Shown in pieces: positions 8,928 through 18,266 of a stretch of 64,000 nucleotides of DNA. Numbering within the stretch: the stretch's first letter is position 1; every line of letters begins with the position of its first letter. The translations under genes were made by a program, and so were the position numbers. The notes beneath the pieces were generated by a model, which saw nothing but the letters and a program-made list of their open reading frames with translations, did no database searches and had not been told where the DNA came from. The stretch is from Hydrogenovibrio sp. JE_KL2 (GTDB taxonomy: Bacteria > Pseudomonadota > Gammaproteobacteria > Thiomicrospirales > Thiomicrospiraceae): NCBI RefSeq assembly GCF_009296185.1, contig NZ_WBJR01000003.1:62001-126000 (forward strand). Reading direction: 5' to 3'.

Positions 8928-9692
8928 TTGGAAAGTTTAGCCAGCCAATTCATTCTTTTTATCATTTCGTTTATTGCGAATCTGTTTTCGGCATTGGCGG
9001 GTGGCGGTGCCGGGTTATTACAACTTCCTGCGTTACTATTTCTTGGATTGCCGTTTTCCATTGCATTAGCGACCCATAAGGTTGCCAGTGTGTTTCTGGG
9101 CATTGGCGCGACTGCACGCCACGTCAAATCTGCCAGTCTGAATGGGACATTCGTGCTGGTCATCCTTGCCTTTGGCTTGCCGGGGGTTTGGTTGGGGGCA
9201 AATATCATTTTGCATATCGAAGACCGTTATGCTCAGCTGGCGCTCGGAATTTTGACCTTAGGTTTGGGCGTTTATTCTTGGCGAAAGCCGGAGTTGGGAC
9301 AAACGCTTAATTTGAGCCATCAAAATCTGCCAGGTTGGGGGGTCGGTGGTTTGGTATTGTTTTTTATCGGCGCACTGAATGGTTCTCTGACCTCTGGAAC
9401 AGGTTTGTTCGTTACCCTTTGGTTGGTGCGTTGGTTCGGTTTGGACTATAAGTTGGCGGTAGCTTATACGCTGATTTTGGTGGGGTTGTTCTGGAATGGC
9501 ACTGGCGCTTTGGCGCTAGGTTTGCAGGGACAAATCGAGTGGGGGTGGTTGCCGGCATTGATTGTTGGTTCACTACTGGGCGGTTACCTTGGCGCGCACT
9601 TGGCAATCGTAAAAGGCAACCGACTGGTGAAGCGCAGCTTTGAAATCATGACCGTACTGGTCGGGCTGGCGTTGATTGCGAAATCTTTCTAG
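8928..9692 (+). CDS. TauE/SafE family sulfite/organosulfonate-type membrane permease
   Basis: This 254-residue protein has about seven to eight membrane segments and the TauE/SafE hallmarks: SALAGGGAGLLQLPALL near the start, a conserved THKVASV, and a second half-repeat GALNGSLTSGTGLFVTLWLV. The family moves anions such as sulfite, sulfoacetate or related compounds; the substrate here is unknown. The called start is a TTG with weak upstream signals, so the N-terminus is uncertain. A copy of the 19-bp repeat is embedded at 9322-9340, where it encodes part of QNLPGWG. Confidence 0.85.
   Translation: MESLASQFILFIISFIANLFSALAGGGAGLLQLPALLFLGLPFSIALATHKVASVFLGIGATARHVKSASLNGTFVLVILAFGLPGVWLGANIILHIEDRYAQLALGILTLGLGVYSWRKPELGQTLNLSHQNLPGWGVGGLVLFFIGALNGSLTSGTGLFVTLWLVRWFGLDYKLAVAYTLILVGLFWNGTGALALGLQGQIEWGWLPALIVGSLLGGYLGAHLAIVKGNRLVKRSFEIMTVLVGLALIAKSF
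9322..9340 (+). repeat. Single intragenic copy of the 19-bp repeat
   Basis: AAAATCTGCCAGGTTGGGG lies inside the TauE/SafE gene and is translated in that frame as part of NLPGWG. Unlike the intergenic copies it has no inverted partner. Confidence 0.9.
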
Positions 9693-9715
9693 TTGAAACG
9701 CTGAGAATCCACTTT

Positions 9716-10297
9716 TCAATAAGCGCCGGAGGTTTGCTGAGCCGGTTCGTTTTCAACGGCTTTCGGTTTGTGTTCTTTATGTGTTTTGATGTCTTTCGGG
9801 CGGATAAATTGCACCAGCTTGCCGGAACCTGCACTTAGGTTTTCCCAACTATTTGGCAGAATGAAATGCGCTAAAGAACCTGTTGGGAAAAGTCTAGTTT
9901 CGCAATCGTCACAATGGTTTTCATGTTCCAGGTACTGAGCCAGTTCTTCCAATCCCGGGTTGTGGCCGACAATCATGACACGTTCGTAGTGGGTTGGAAT
10001 TTGCGCCAGGGTTTCAATCAGTTGTGCTTGAGTCGCGAGATACAGATCATCCAGCGTTAGGTGCGGGCAGGTGTCTTTGCTGAACTTGAGGCGTTTGAAG
10101 GTTTGTTGCGCACGTTGGGCAGGTGAAACTAGGGTATAGGTTGGAATGAGGTTTTTGTCTTGCAGCCACTGTCCCAGTCGACCAGCCGCCTTTTTTCCTT
10201 TTTCCGATAAGGGTCGATCAATATCTTCCAAATCTTCTTTCCAGTCAGATTTGGCATGGCGAACCAATAATAGTTCGCGCAACCGATGTTCACTCAT
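9716..10297 (-). CDS. sixA: SixA-type histidine phosphatase
   Basis: This 193-residue histidine-phosphatase (phosphoglycerate mutase superfamily) protein has the catalytic RHAKSDW motif near residue 13, [22 protein letters not shown] and the second catalytic histidine in [12 protein letters not shown]. SixA in E. coli removes phosphate from phosphohistidine on phosphotransfer domains. The C-terminal 40 residues are a low-complexity tail not seen in short SixA proteins. The start overlaps the pyrE stop by 4 nt, so the two form an operon. The substrate is inferred from the family only. Confidence 0.88.
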   Translation of the reverse strand: MSEHRLRELLLVRHAKSDWKEDLEDIDRPLSEKGKKAAGRLGQWLQDKNLIPTYTLVSPAQRAQQTFKRLKFSKDTCPHLTLDDLYLATQAQLIETLAQIPTHYERVMIVGHNPGLEELAQYLEHENHCDDCETRLFPTGSLAHFILPNSWENLSAGSGKLVQFIRPKDIKTHKEHKPKAVENEPAQQTSGAY

Positions 10298-10935
10298 TGC
10301 ATGATTCCATATTGAGAACGGTAGTCGGTCATGGCTTCCAGGTAATGGCTCATATCCGGTTTGGTCGCCAAATAATCAATCAAATCGTTCATATTGATAA
10401 TGCTGTATACGGGAATGCCGTAATCACGTTCAACTTCCTGAATGGCAGAGAGTTCGCCTTGCCCTTTTTCCATGCGATCCAATGCGACGATAACCCCTGC
10501 CGGCTTAGCACCTTGCGCCTGAATTAGATCCATTGATTCACGGATAGCAGTTCCGGCCGTGATGACATCATCGATAATCAAAATCTTGCCTGCCAATGCA
10601 TGACCGACAATATTGCCGCCTTCACCATGGTCTTTGGCTTCCTTACGGTTGAAAGCGTAAGGCTTATCAATGCCTTGTTTTTCTGCAAGGGCAACGCTGG
10701 TAGTGGCTGCTAGCGGAATGCCTTTATAGGCAGGGCCAAACAATACGTCAAAGTCTGCGCCTTTGTCTGCAATAGTTGCCGCATACGCTTGAGACAGTTG
10801 TGCTAGTTGTTGCCCAGTGTTAAACAGGCCTGCATTGAAGAAGTAAGGGCTTTTGCGACCGGATTTCAGCGTAAATTCGCCAAGTTTCAGTACGCCGGTT
10901 GCCATAATGAAATCGATAAATTGGGTTTTATTCAT
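10294..10935 (-). CDS. pyrE: Orotate phosphoribosyltransferase
   Basis: PyrE joins orotate to PRPP to give OMP in pyrimidine synthesis. The 213 residues carry the family N-terminus ([23 protein letters not shown]), [11 protein letters not shown] and the PRPP-binding motif [18 protein letters not shown]. Length and ends match the gammaproteobacterial enzyme. It is the first gene of a two-gene operon with sixA. Another pyrimidine gene (dihydroorotase) lies at 18267 but is not linked in an operon. Confidence 0.97.
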   Translation of the reverse strand: MNKTQFIDFIMATGVLKLGEFTLKSGRKSPYFFNAGLFNTGQQLAQLSQAYAATIADKGADFDVLFGPAYKGIPLAATTSVALAEKQGIDKPYAFNRKEAKDHGEGGNIVGHALAGKILIIDDVITAGTAIRESMDLIQAQGAKPAGVIVALDRMEKGQGELSAIQEVERDYGIPVYSIINMNDLIDYLATKPDMSHYLEAMTDYRSQYGIMQ

Positions 10936-11089
10936 GAATTTTTAGAAAGGTTAGTTGGTTAACAAAATGTTTTGTCGTGATTTGATTAAAAGAAGATAAG
11001 AAACAATGTTACTCGGGCTATCAAATTTATCAAGCAATTTCTTTGTGCTTTGCCTTAACGGAACAGAAAAATGATGTTTGAGAGGGAGT

Positions 11090-11105
11090 TGGCATAAATG
11101 ATGCA
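11090..11105 (+). promoter_or_regulatory. Candidate sigma54 promoter
   Basis: TGGCATAAATGATGCA has the sigma54 -24 GG (11091-11092) and -12 GC (11103-11104) with the required 10 nt between them, and keeps TGGCA and TGCA. The inferred start, about 11116, lies about 105 nt before the gene at 11221. No activator gene is next to it, so this is a pattern match only. Confidence 0.4.
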
Positions 11106-11220
11106 TGTAGATTTTCAAAATAGATTGCATAACAACAAACTGTCAGAAAAATGACGTTCCTTTTGACGTTTTCATCAAACCGAATGCATTCAGATAGTTT
11201 TTCGACAAGGGAAAAGACCA

Positions 11221-11712
11221 ATGGCTATTGATTTGAGAAGAATTGAACCTCTAGGATCTAAAAGCGTTTTACTAGAACAGGCACTTCGTCGTCATAAGGG
11301 GTCGAAGGACATGGATAGCGATATTGATATGTCGGATATGGTAACGCCGGATTACCAGTGGTTGAATGAAGACAAGACTGCATTGAAAAACCTTGTGGCA
11401 CAAATGGATGCTTCAATCGGGCAGCTATCTAAGCAAATGCGTGATCTGGAAAATGAAAGCGAAAAAGTGCGCTTGAAGATGGATAAAGAACAACAACTGC
11501 TTTTCAAGCAAATCCGTACTTTGAACAACCTGCTAAAAAACCAAGTCACCGTGTTTTCGTCAGTTGAGCGTCAGATGGAAGAAATTGACCTGAAATCCAA
11601 CAATACCTTGTCTCAAGTTGGAATCGGTTTGGTGTCCGGTCTGATCGGCGCGGTGACCATCTTGGTGTCAGCCCCTTGGATGACATTGTTGATGGAACAC
11701 CTTCGCGGTTAA
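11221..11712 (+). CDS. Coiled-coil protein with C-terminal membrane anchor, function unknown
   Basis: This 163-residue protein has a soluble N-terminal region, a long coiled coil (about residues 50-120, rich in L, K, E and Q: SIGQLSKQMRDLENESEKVR) and one hydrophobic segment near the end (VGIGLVSGLIGAVTILVSAPWM). It would be held in the membrane by its C-terminus with the coiled coil in the cytoplasm. No family was recognised. It is flanked by pyrE (divergent) and mtfA (convergent, 4 nt apart) and may have its own sigma54-type promoter. Confidence 0.75.
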   Translation: MAIDLRRIEPLGSKSVLLEQALRRHKGSKDMDSDIDMSDMVTPDYQWLNEDKTALKNLVAQMDASIGQLSKQMRDLENESEKVRLKMDKEQQLLFKQIRTLNNLLKNQVTVFSSVERQMEEIDLKSNNTLSQVGIGLVSGLIGAVTILVSAPWMTLLMEHLRG

Positions 11713-11716
11713 GTGA

Positions 11717-12526
11717 CTAGACACCCCTTAGAAAATCTTGATTGTAAAACAAACTCAATTGTCGATATACCGCCGGAAAAACCTTGTTCAAATGCTCCGG
11801 CGCTTCAAAAAAATATTCAGTGCAAACGGCAAAAAATTCCGCGGGGTTGGTCGCCGCGTAAGGGTTGATTGCCGGTTTACGTCTTTTGGAAATCTGTCGG
11901 TTTAACTGGTTGTATGCCGTTTCAAACGCGTCATACCAATCTTTCGAATTCATATTGTGATGCAGTGGTGGATAGCCGTTGATGTCACCGTTAAGCATAT
12001 CCATCTTATGCGCCAGTTCATGTAACAACACCTGATTCGCTTGCGGTCTGAGCGGGTGAGGTGCATCACTGTTCCAGTTGATGATAACCGGGCCTTGGTA
12101 AAAGGTTTCTCCTGCTTCAATGGCATCGGTTGGTGTTTCCACTCCGAGTAAGCCGCCGAGTATCGGTTGGACTTGGTTGTGATGTGCTCGATAGGCATAA
12201 GGGTAAACGACGATTTCATGCCAATTACCAATCCAGTCGAACGACAGGTCTTGTTCTGCATCCATTAACCCGAAAAGCATGATTGCCGTTTGTGTGGCAA
12301 TGATAATCCGCATGTGATCGGTTACCTGAAAACCTCTGGCAGCGGAAATCCGTTTTTTTCTGAGAATGCGGGATGCCAGGATGCGAAGCTGGGTTTTCTG
12401 ATGTGGGGTATAACGCGACAATAAAGGCATTTCTGCTTCGATTTCCTGCCAGAGCGCCGCAGGGATTTTGTAGCTTTGCAAACCATGTCGAATGTAGGCG
12501 CGTTTTGCTTTCTGCAACCAGTTCAT
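11717..12526 (-). CDS. mtfA: MtfA-type M90 zinc peptidase
   Basis: The 269-residue product matches MtfA (about 265 residues in E. coli), a cytoplasmic zinc aminopeptidase that also binds the glucose-PTS repressor Mlc there. The zinc motif HELAHKMD is at residues 169-176, with H169, E170 and H173. The start at 12526 (MNWLQKAKRAY) is chosen because the longer upstream extension is hydrophobic junk that overlaps the divergent gene's promoter region. Whether a Mlc homologue exists here cannot be seen. Confidence 0.9.
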   Translation of the reverse strand: MNWLQKAKRAYIRHGLQSYKIPAALWQEIEAEMPLLSRYTPHQKTQLRILASRILRKKRISAARGFQVTDHMRIIIATQTAIMLFGLMDAEQDLSFDWIGNWHEIVVYPYAYRAHHNQVQPILGGLLGVETPTDAIEAGETFYQGPVIINWNSDAPHPLRPQANQVLLHELAHKMDMLNGDINGYPPLHHNMNSKDWYDAFETAYNQLNRQISKRRKPAINPYAATNPAEFFAVCTEYFFEAPEHLNKVFPAVYRQLSLFYNQDFLRGV

Positions 12527-12629
12527 AGAGTTCACTTTTAAAAAAAGAAAGTTTATAGTGTGTTTAAAATCGCCATTGTAATGGTTGATCAGGATATGTT
12601 TACCCAAGAGATTACTTAGGATACCCGTT

Positions 12630-13730
12630 ATGCAGTTTAAAGTGATAGAAAATCGCAATATGACCGCACAGGATAATGAAAAGGATGTGTATTTCATCCG
12701 CCTAACCTACGAAGAGCCTGTGAATTATGATGCGGGTGACTGGTTGTTGGTTGAGTCGCAAAATAGACCCGACCTGGTAGATTTTGTATTGCAATTACTC
12801 GACTTGAGCGGCGATAAAATGGTTGAGGTACGTCGAGTCGGCGAACGAACTGTGCGAGACGCCTTGCGGGAAAACTATGAACTCACGCAACTGAACCCTG
12901 CCATTCTCAATCGCATTCAACGTGAATATGGATTGGATCAATGGGCCGACCGAGACGCGATGATGGCTTATGCCGATGGACGTGATATTGTCGACCTGTT
13001 GCGAGCCTTTCCACAGCTTCAGTCACTGGGAACCGAGTTTTGTAAGATGTTGTCGCCATTGTCTCCACGTTATTATTCGATTGCCTCTTCTCAGAAGTCG
13101 GCGGCGGCACAATCTTATGGTGGTCATATGGTGGATTTGGTATACAAGAAAATCGCCTATCACAAAGAAGGGCGTGATCGCCTTGGCGTTGCGACCTGTC
13201 AATTGAGCGACCTGAAAGTAGGAGACGTGATCGAAGGTGACTTTTGCGCCAACAAAGTTTTCAAGTTACCGGAAGATTTGGCGCACAATCAACAGCCGCT
13301 CATTATGGTCGGCGCTGGGACAGGCATTGCACCCTATATCGGGTTTATGGAAGAAATTGCCTATGAGCATCCGCAGCATTTTGCCAAAACCTGGTTGTTC
13401 TTTGGTGAGACGCGTGAGGAAACCTGTTTCTTGTGTCAGGACCAACTGCAATCGTGGGAAGCACAAGGCTTCCATCTATTGACGGCATTTTCCCGCGACC
13501 AAGCCGAAAAAGTGTATGTACAGGATTTGCTCTGGCAACATCGTGAGGCGGTTTGGGCGCAATTGGAAGCGGGCGGCATTTTCTATCTCTGTGGCGACAA
13601 GACCAAGATGGCGAAAGATGTCGAACAGACCATGAAAAGAATTCTGGTGGAAGTCGGGAAAATCGAAGACCCGGATTTGGTTTGGAAAGAGTGGCGTCGA
13701 GCCAGAAAAGTACAATCAGACGTTTACTAG
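12630..13730 (+). CDS. Stand-alone FAD/NAD(P)H reductase module of the CysJ/diflavin-reductase type
   Basis: The 366 residues correspond to the C-terminal part of sulfite reductase flavoprotein and other diflavin reductases: an FAD domain with the inserted helical connecting region, then RYYSIASSQ (the FAD-binding RxYS motif), MVGAGTGIAPYIGFMEE and FLCQDQLQSW, and a C-terminal CGDKTKMAKDVEQTM. The flavodoxin (FMN) domain is absent. ATG 12630 is chosen with TTAGGA about 10 nt upstream; the longer frame adds a poor N-terminus. Its electron acceptor is unknown; a separate flavodoxin or ferredoxin could be its partner. Confidence 0.85.
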   Translation: MQFKVIENRNMTAQDNEKDVYFIRLTYEEPVNYDAGDWLLVESQNRPDLVDFVLQLLDLSGDKMVEVRRVGERTVRDALRENYELTQLNPAILNRIQREYGLDQWADRDAMMAYADGRDIVDLLRAFPQLQSLGTEFCKMLSPLSPRYYSIASSQKSAAAQSYGGHMVDLVYKKIAYHKEGRDRLGVATCQLSDLKVGDVIEGDFCANKVFKLPEDLAHNQQPLIMVGAGTGIAPYIGFMEEIAYEHPQHFAKTWLFFGETREETCFLCQDQLQSWEAQGFHLLTAFSRDQAEKVYVQDLLWQHREAVWAQLEAGGIFYLCGDKTKMAKDVEQTMKRILVEVGKIEDPDLVWKEWRRARKVQSDVY

Positions 13731-13750
13731 GCGTTTAAATCAAGACTCGA

Positions 13751-15331
13751 TTACTCGAAGGTTAAATTGAAGTTCATCGCCTTCAGGCGCTCGGCTTCTA
13801 TTTCCAAATCCAGCCGAGTCAAAGGGTGTTCGGCTAACCAGCCAGCTTCAAAAAACAGTTTCAAATCCGTTCCGTTTTCAATCTGCAAGCGGATTTTGGA
13901 GGCTTCCATATTGGAAACATCCATATCGCGACCACGGTGAATTCGCACAGCGAGTCGCAGTAGTACGGTGAGGTAAACCAAGCTTTCATTGTGCGGGGCG
14001 GTCAACGCCTCAAAAGGTTCTCTGGAGAATTTACCGCGGTGGTTCAGCATCATGGCCGCCAACATCGATTTTTCTTGTTGTGTGAAGCCCGCCATTTCCG
14101 AGTTTTCAATCAAGTAGGCCGAATGGTGGCGGTAGCGTTTATAACTGATTGCCATGCCGGCTTCATGTAGTTGTGCGGCCCATTTCAACAACTTCGGATA
14201 ATTGTAGCTGTCCTTGTCCAGTTTCCATTTCTCATGTACTTCCTGGAAAAAGCTCAAAGCGGTATAAGCAACGCGTTGCGCTTGAGCGGTATCGATTTTT
14301 AGCCAGTTTTGCATGTTGGCGACACTGGTTTCACGAACATCGGCCTCATATAGTCGCCCCAGGGTGTCGAAGATCAAGCCTTCACGTAGTGCGTTGGCGG
14401 AAACCTGCATCTTGTTGATGCTCAGTTCTTGGAAGGTGGCGATTAATATTGCCAATCCGCCGGCCAATACCGGTACACGTTCGTTTTTCAAGCCCTTCAA
14501 TCCGGCATAAATCGCCTGGGAGATGGAACCGTGTGTTTCCAGATAAGACTTGAGTTTCAACATGCCTTCTAGTGTGATGTCATCATCGGACCAGCCATTT
14601 TCTTGCAGTAGCGCGCCAATCGCCTTGATGGTACCTGAGGCGCCGATAGCTGTGTTCCAGCCAAGTCTTGTCAAGTTCATGTGGTGTGGGCGCAAAATAA
14701 TTCGGCAGGCGTTGATGGCATTCACCATATCGCGCTCGGTGATTTCATCGCCTTTGAAATAACGCTGAGTGATGCTGACACAACCCATTTCAGTACTGGT
14801 GAGGTGGCGTTGTTCAAAGCCGACACCAATGATGTACTCGGTACTGCCGCCGCCGATGTCCATGACAAGGCGTTGCTCGTCGCTACTCGGCAAGCCGTGG
14901 CTGACGCCAAGATAAATTAAACGCGCCTCTTCTTGCCCGGCGATGATTTGGATTTCATGCCCAAGCGCTTCTTTGGCTTGACGTAAGAATTCTTTACTGT
15001 TGCGGGCGTTGCGCAAGGTGTTGGTGCCAACGGCACGGACATGCTCTTCCGGGAAGCCTTTCAGCAGTTGCCCGAATCGTTCCAAACAAGAGATGGCGCC
15101 GTCAAAAGACACTTCATCCAGATAGCCGTTTTCATCCAAGCCAGCACGTAATCTGACCATCTCCTTATGCTTGTCGACAACTTGCATTTGTCCGTCAATA
15201 TCTCTGGCGATAATCATGTGAAAGCTGTTGGAGCCTAGATCAATCGCAGCATAAAGTTGTGCGTCTGAGGTGTCGTCTTTATCTGGTGAAGATAGCGTGG
15301 AATCGACGAGACTTTGCATGAGATTTTGCAT
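13751..15331 (-). CDS. ppx: Exopolyphosphatase (Ppx/GppA family)
   Basis: The 526-residue protein has the actin-like ATPase fold of Ppx/GppA: AAIDLGSNSFHMIIA near residue 35, RAVGTNTLRNARN, VMDIGGGSTEYIIG, and a C-terminal HD-like domain (about 330-526, with HEAGMAISYKRYRHHSAYLI). Ppx releases phosphate from polyphosphate ends; GppA acts on pppGpp. Ppx is favoured because ppk lies directly upstream on the same strand and because of the length. Confidence 0.93.
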   Translation of the reverse strand: MQNLMQSLVDSTLSSPDKDDTSDAQLYAAIDLGSNSFHMIIARDIDGQMQVVDKHKEMVRLRAGLDENGYLDEVSFDGAISCLERFGQLLKGFPEEHVRAVGTNTLRNARNSKEFLRQAKEALGHEIQIIAGQEEARLIYLGVSHGLPSSDEQRLVMDIGGGSTEYIIGVGFEQRHLTSTEMGCVSITQRYFKGDEITERDMVNAINACRIILRPHHMNLTRLGWNTAIGASGTIKAIGALLQENGWSDDDITLEGMLKLKSYLETHGSISQAIYAGLKGLKNERVPVLAGGLAILIATFQELSINKMQVSANALREGLIFDTLGRLYEADVRETSVANMQNWLKIDTAQAQRVAYTALSFFQEVHEKWKLDKDSYNYPKLLKWAAQLHEAGMAISYKRYRHHSAYLIENSEMAGFTQQEKSMLAAMMLNHRGKFSREPFEALTAPHNESLVYLTVLLRLAVRIHRGRDMDVSNMEASKIRLQIENGTDLKLFFEAGWLAEHPLTRLDLEIEAERLKAMNFNLTFE

Positions 15332-15395
15332 GAAATAAGGGTGCTTCTGGGTAAAAATGCTATTTTACGACTTTTTGATGGCAGGTGTTGAGGAA

Positions 15396-15423
15396 AGCAC
15401 TCCCGAAATGCTTCGGAAGTGCT
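15396..15423. other. Hairpin between ppk and ppx
   Basis: AGCACT...CCGAA and TTCGG...AGTGCT form an 11-bp stem with one mismatch around a 4-nt loop, just after the ppk stop. Read leftward it is followed by TTTCC, a weak T tract. It could lower ppx transcription relative to ppk or stabilise the ppk message. Confidence 0.5.
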
Positions 15424-15432
15424 ACATGAGCC

Positions 15433-17565
15433 TTAGTCTTTGTCGATGTATTTATCCATCAACCATTGTTGTGCGGAGAAAGCGATTTCATCATCAGTTC
15501 TTTCTTTATGGAGATAGCTGCCGTCTGGTTGTAGTATCCAAGCACCGACATTGTCTTCCAGATAGACCGCCAAACCTTCGGTATAAACCTGTTGGAAATT
15601 GTCTTTGTCCAGAATCGGAAAACAGGTTTCCACACGAGATAATAGATTGCGTCGCATCCAGTCGGCACTCGAACAGTAAAGTTCTGGAGAGCCTTGAGTA
15701 TTCTCAAAATAATAAATACGGTGATGCTCTAAGAAGCGTCCGACAATCCCCGTTACCGTAATGTTTTCCGACATATTCGGAACACCCGGTCTCAAACTAC
15801 AGATACCACGGACAATCAGGTCGATTTTGACACCGGCATTTGAGGCATCGTAAAGCGCATCGATAATGGTTTTCTCTTCCAAGCCGTTCATTTTGGCGAT
15901 GATTCGAGCTGGCAACCCTTGGCGAGCATTTTCCGCTTCACGTTCAATGCGCTCAAGCATGCCTGAGTGTAACGTGAATGGTGATTGCAAGATGGTTTCA
16001 AGATTCTTGGTGTCGCCCAAGCTGGTCAACTGTTGGAAAATCTTCGCGACATCGTTACACAATCTTGGATTCGCGGTAAACAAGCCGAAGTCCGTGTAGA
16101 AACGTGAAGTGATGTGATGATAGTTCCCTGTTCCCAAGTGGACGTATTGGCGTAACTTGTGGTCTTCACGGCGGACGATATAAATCATTTTAGCGTGGGT
16201 TTTGTAGCCGACTACGCCATAAACCACGTTGACACCGGCATCTTGCAGGCGGTTAGCCTGCAAGATGTTGTTATCTTCATCAAAGCGCGCACGCAACTCG
16301 ACAACGGCGGTGACTTCTTTACCGGCACGAGCAGCTTTTTCCAAAGCATCGATGATGGCGGATTTCTCACCGGTACGATATAGCGTCATGCGAATCGCCA
16401 AAACGTTCGGGTCCTTTGCCGCTTCATACAGGAAGTCGATAACCGGCGCGAAAGAATCATACGGATGATGGAGTAACACGTCTTTACGTGCGATGCGTTC
16501 AAACATCGACTCGGATTCTTTTTTACGATTAAATAGCTTGAACCCGCCTTTCTTGTTCGACTGATTGGTTTTCGCCATGCTTGGAGAAAATGGATCGAAC
16601 AATAGGTCAGGGCGGTTTGCTAAATCCGGTACCGAGTTCAAACGAATCAAGTTAACCGGACCATCAACCATATAGAGTTGGTCCTCAGACATATTGAACT
16701 GATCTAGCAGGAACTGGTACATGTTTTTCGGACATTGGTCAGAAACCTCTAAGCGAATCGCTCCGCCATAATCACGGCTATACAGCTCGCCTTGCAAGGC
16801 GCTCATGATATCGTCGATTTCTTCTTCATCAATAAACAGGTTGGTGTTACGCGTCAAGCGGAACTGGTGACACCCGGTGACCGTCATGCCTGGAAATAAA
16901 TTCGATACGTTGGAGTGCAGTATCGAAGATAGGAAAACAAAGTCATTCTCGCCATCTGTCGCTTCCGGTGGCAATTTGATAATACGCGGCAAAGAGCGCG
17001 GTACCTGAACGATCGCCAAACCATTGGTACGACCGAAGGCGTCTTTTCCTTCCAGTGAAACGATGAAATTCAAACTCTTGTTTAGCAAGCGGGGGAATGG
17101 ATGCGATGGATCCAACCCCATTGGGCTCAATACCGGTTGCATTGAGCTTAAGAAGTACTCACGAACCCATTCTTTCTGTTGTTCGTTCCATTGGCGTCTA
17201 CGCAGGAAACGAATGTTCTCCTTTTCCAGTTCAGGAATCAGGATGTGGTTCAACGTGTTGTATTGATCGTAAACGATTTCTTTTGCCACTTCCGACAGAG
17301 TTGCAATGGCCTGAGATGGCACTTGACCATCTGGCTTAGTGCGTGCGGCGGCATCGGTCGAAATCTCATACAAACTCGCCATGCGGACTTCAAAGAATTC
17401 GTCCATATTGCTGCTGGAGATACACAAAAATTTCAGGCGTTCCAGAATCGGAATATCAGGGTTTTTGGCTTGTGCCAGAACGCGTCGATTGAATTCTAGA
17501 AGACTTCTTTCTCGGTTGATATATGGGGTATATTCCGGTGCTGTTTCTTGAACATCACTTTGCAT
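15433..17565 (-). CDS. ppk: Polyphosphate kinase 1
   Basis: Ppk1 makes polyphosphate from ATP reversibly. The 710-residue length is normal. The N domain begins with YINRERSLLEFNRRVLAQA, and the catalytic domains contain VVELRARFDEDNN, the autophosphorylated histidine in GYKTHAKMIYIVRRED (about residue 456), HLGTGNYH and the second histidine in EHHRIYYF. It lies upstream of ppx on the same strand with a 101-nt gap and a hairpin between them, an arrangement common in gammaproteobacteria. No convincing Pho box was seen upstream. Confidence 0.97.
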   Translation of the reverse strand: MQSDVQETAPEYTPYINRERSLLEFNRRVLAQAKNPDIPILERLKFLCISSSNMDEFFEVRMASLYEISTDAAARTKPDGQVPSQAIATLSEVAKEIVYDQYNTLNHILIPELEKENIRFLRRRQWNEQQKEWVREYFLSSMQPVLSPMGLDPSHPFPRLLNKSLNFIVSLEGKDAFGRTNGLAIVQVPRSLPRIIKLPPEATDGENDFVFLSSILHSNVSNLFPGMTVTGCHQFRLTRNTNLFIDEEEIDDIMSALQGELYSRDYGGAIRLEVSDQCPKNMYQFLLDQFNMSEDQLYMVDGPVNLIRLNSVPDLANRPDLLFDPFSPSMAKTNQSNKKGGFKLFNRKKESESMFERIARKDVLLHHPYDSFAPVIDFLYEAAKDPNVLAIRMTLYRTGEKSAIIDALEKAARAGKEVTAVVELRARFDEDNNILQANRLQDAGVNVVYGVVGYKTHAKMIYIVRREDHKLRQYVHLGTGNYHHITSRFYTDFGLFTANPRLCNDVAKIFQQLTSLGDTKNLETILQSPFTLHSGMLERIEREAENARQGLPARIIAKMNGLEEKTIIDALYDASNAGVKIDLIVRGICSLRPGVPNMSENITVTGIVGRFLEHHRIYYFENTQGSPELYCSSADWMRRNLLSRVETCFPILDKDNFQQVYTEGLAVYLEDNVGAWILQPDGSYLHKERTDDEIAFSAQQWLMDKYIDKD

Positions 17566-17724
17566 AAAATTTCCTTGTTAGAACTTGCCTATTGAGTGTA
17601 TCCGCCTTGTTTCACCGTGACACTATCCTTTAATTTGGACAGGTTTTTGTCTATTGCTGACGGGAGAAAATTATCTCCTTATTTTAGCGCCAGTCGGTGT
17701 TGCTTTAAATAAAAATCGTAGCAG

Positions 17725-17748
17725 TTGGCAGGAAGCATAGCCTGCCAA
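17725..17748. other. Perfect 8-bp hairpin downstream of yidD
   Basis: TTGGCAGG (17725-17732) and CCTGCCAA (17741-17748) flank an 8-nt loop, 22 nt past the yidD stop. No T run follows in the leftward direction, so it is a structure of unknown role and possibly a Rho-dependent end. Confidence 0.4.
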
Positions 17749-17770
17749 AATGACAGGTGTATGACAACAT

Positions 17771-18073
17771 TTATTCGGGTTTAGTGGGTTTGTCTGTCGG
17801 CTCGTGTTTTGGGTCGTGATTGTGCCCACAATGACAGCCATTCTCTGGAACCGGATCAATACCGCCTTCATTGCCTGGATGGCAACGACTGACGCGTTTC
17901 ACCCCAAGCCATAGCCCACAAAATACACCATGTTTTTCAATGGCTTCAATCGTGTAATGAGAGCAGCTTGGGTAAAAACGGCATCTCGGGCCCAGTAATG
18001 GACTGATAAACCATTGATAGAATTTTATTGGCAATATGAAAGGCCACTTGATTAGCCGTTTGAGGGTTTCCAT
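17771..18073 (-). CDS. yidD: YidD membrane-protein insertion efficiency factor
   Basis: The 100-residue protein has the YidD core: [43 protein letters not shown] and a downstream [20 protein letters not shown] with the conserved cysteines. YidD helps insertase YidC place proteins in the inner membrane. Its C-terminus is His/Cys-rich ([14 protein letters not shown]). It is normally encoded within rpmH-rnpA-yidD-yidC; here it lies alone between ppk and dihydroorotase, so the gene has moved from its usual place. Confidence 0.95.
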   Translation of the reverse strand: METLKRLIKWPFILPIKFYQWFISPLLGPRCRFYPSCSHYTIEAIEKHGVFCGLWLGVKRVSRCHPGNEGGIDPVPENGCHCGHNHDPKHEPTDKPTKPE

Positions 18074-18266
18074 TGATAAATCAACTATGTCGAATGTTTG
18101 AATGAAGTCATTCTATCAATCATAGAATATTTATAGGTTTCTGTACAGTTTGCTCGGTGAAGAGTTATCGAAAAGCACAACAGAAAGCGGTAGAATACCA
18201 AGCCCATATACTGTAAAAAAAACTGGCCGCAAACATGCAAAAGATAATGCTACAAAGGAGAACAGG

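Noticed and set aside
11030-11221. Minus-strand open frame of 63 codons between pyrE and the coiled-coil gene
   Set aside because: No Shine-Dalgarno sequence, odd composition and no resemblance to any protein; treated as a chance frame in the gap.
11717-12697. Longer N-terminus for MtfA
   Set aside because: The extra 57 residues are hydrophobic, unlike any MtfA, and would run into the promoter region and start of the divergent reductase gene.
15357-15761. 134-codon plus-strand frame at the end of ppk
   Set aside because: Mostly antisense to ppk, Cys/Arg/Ser-rich in the way of shadow frames, no ribosome site.
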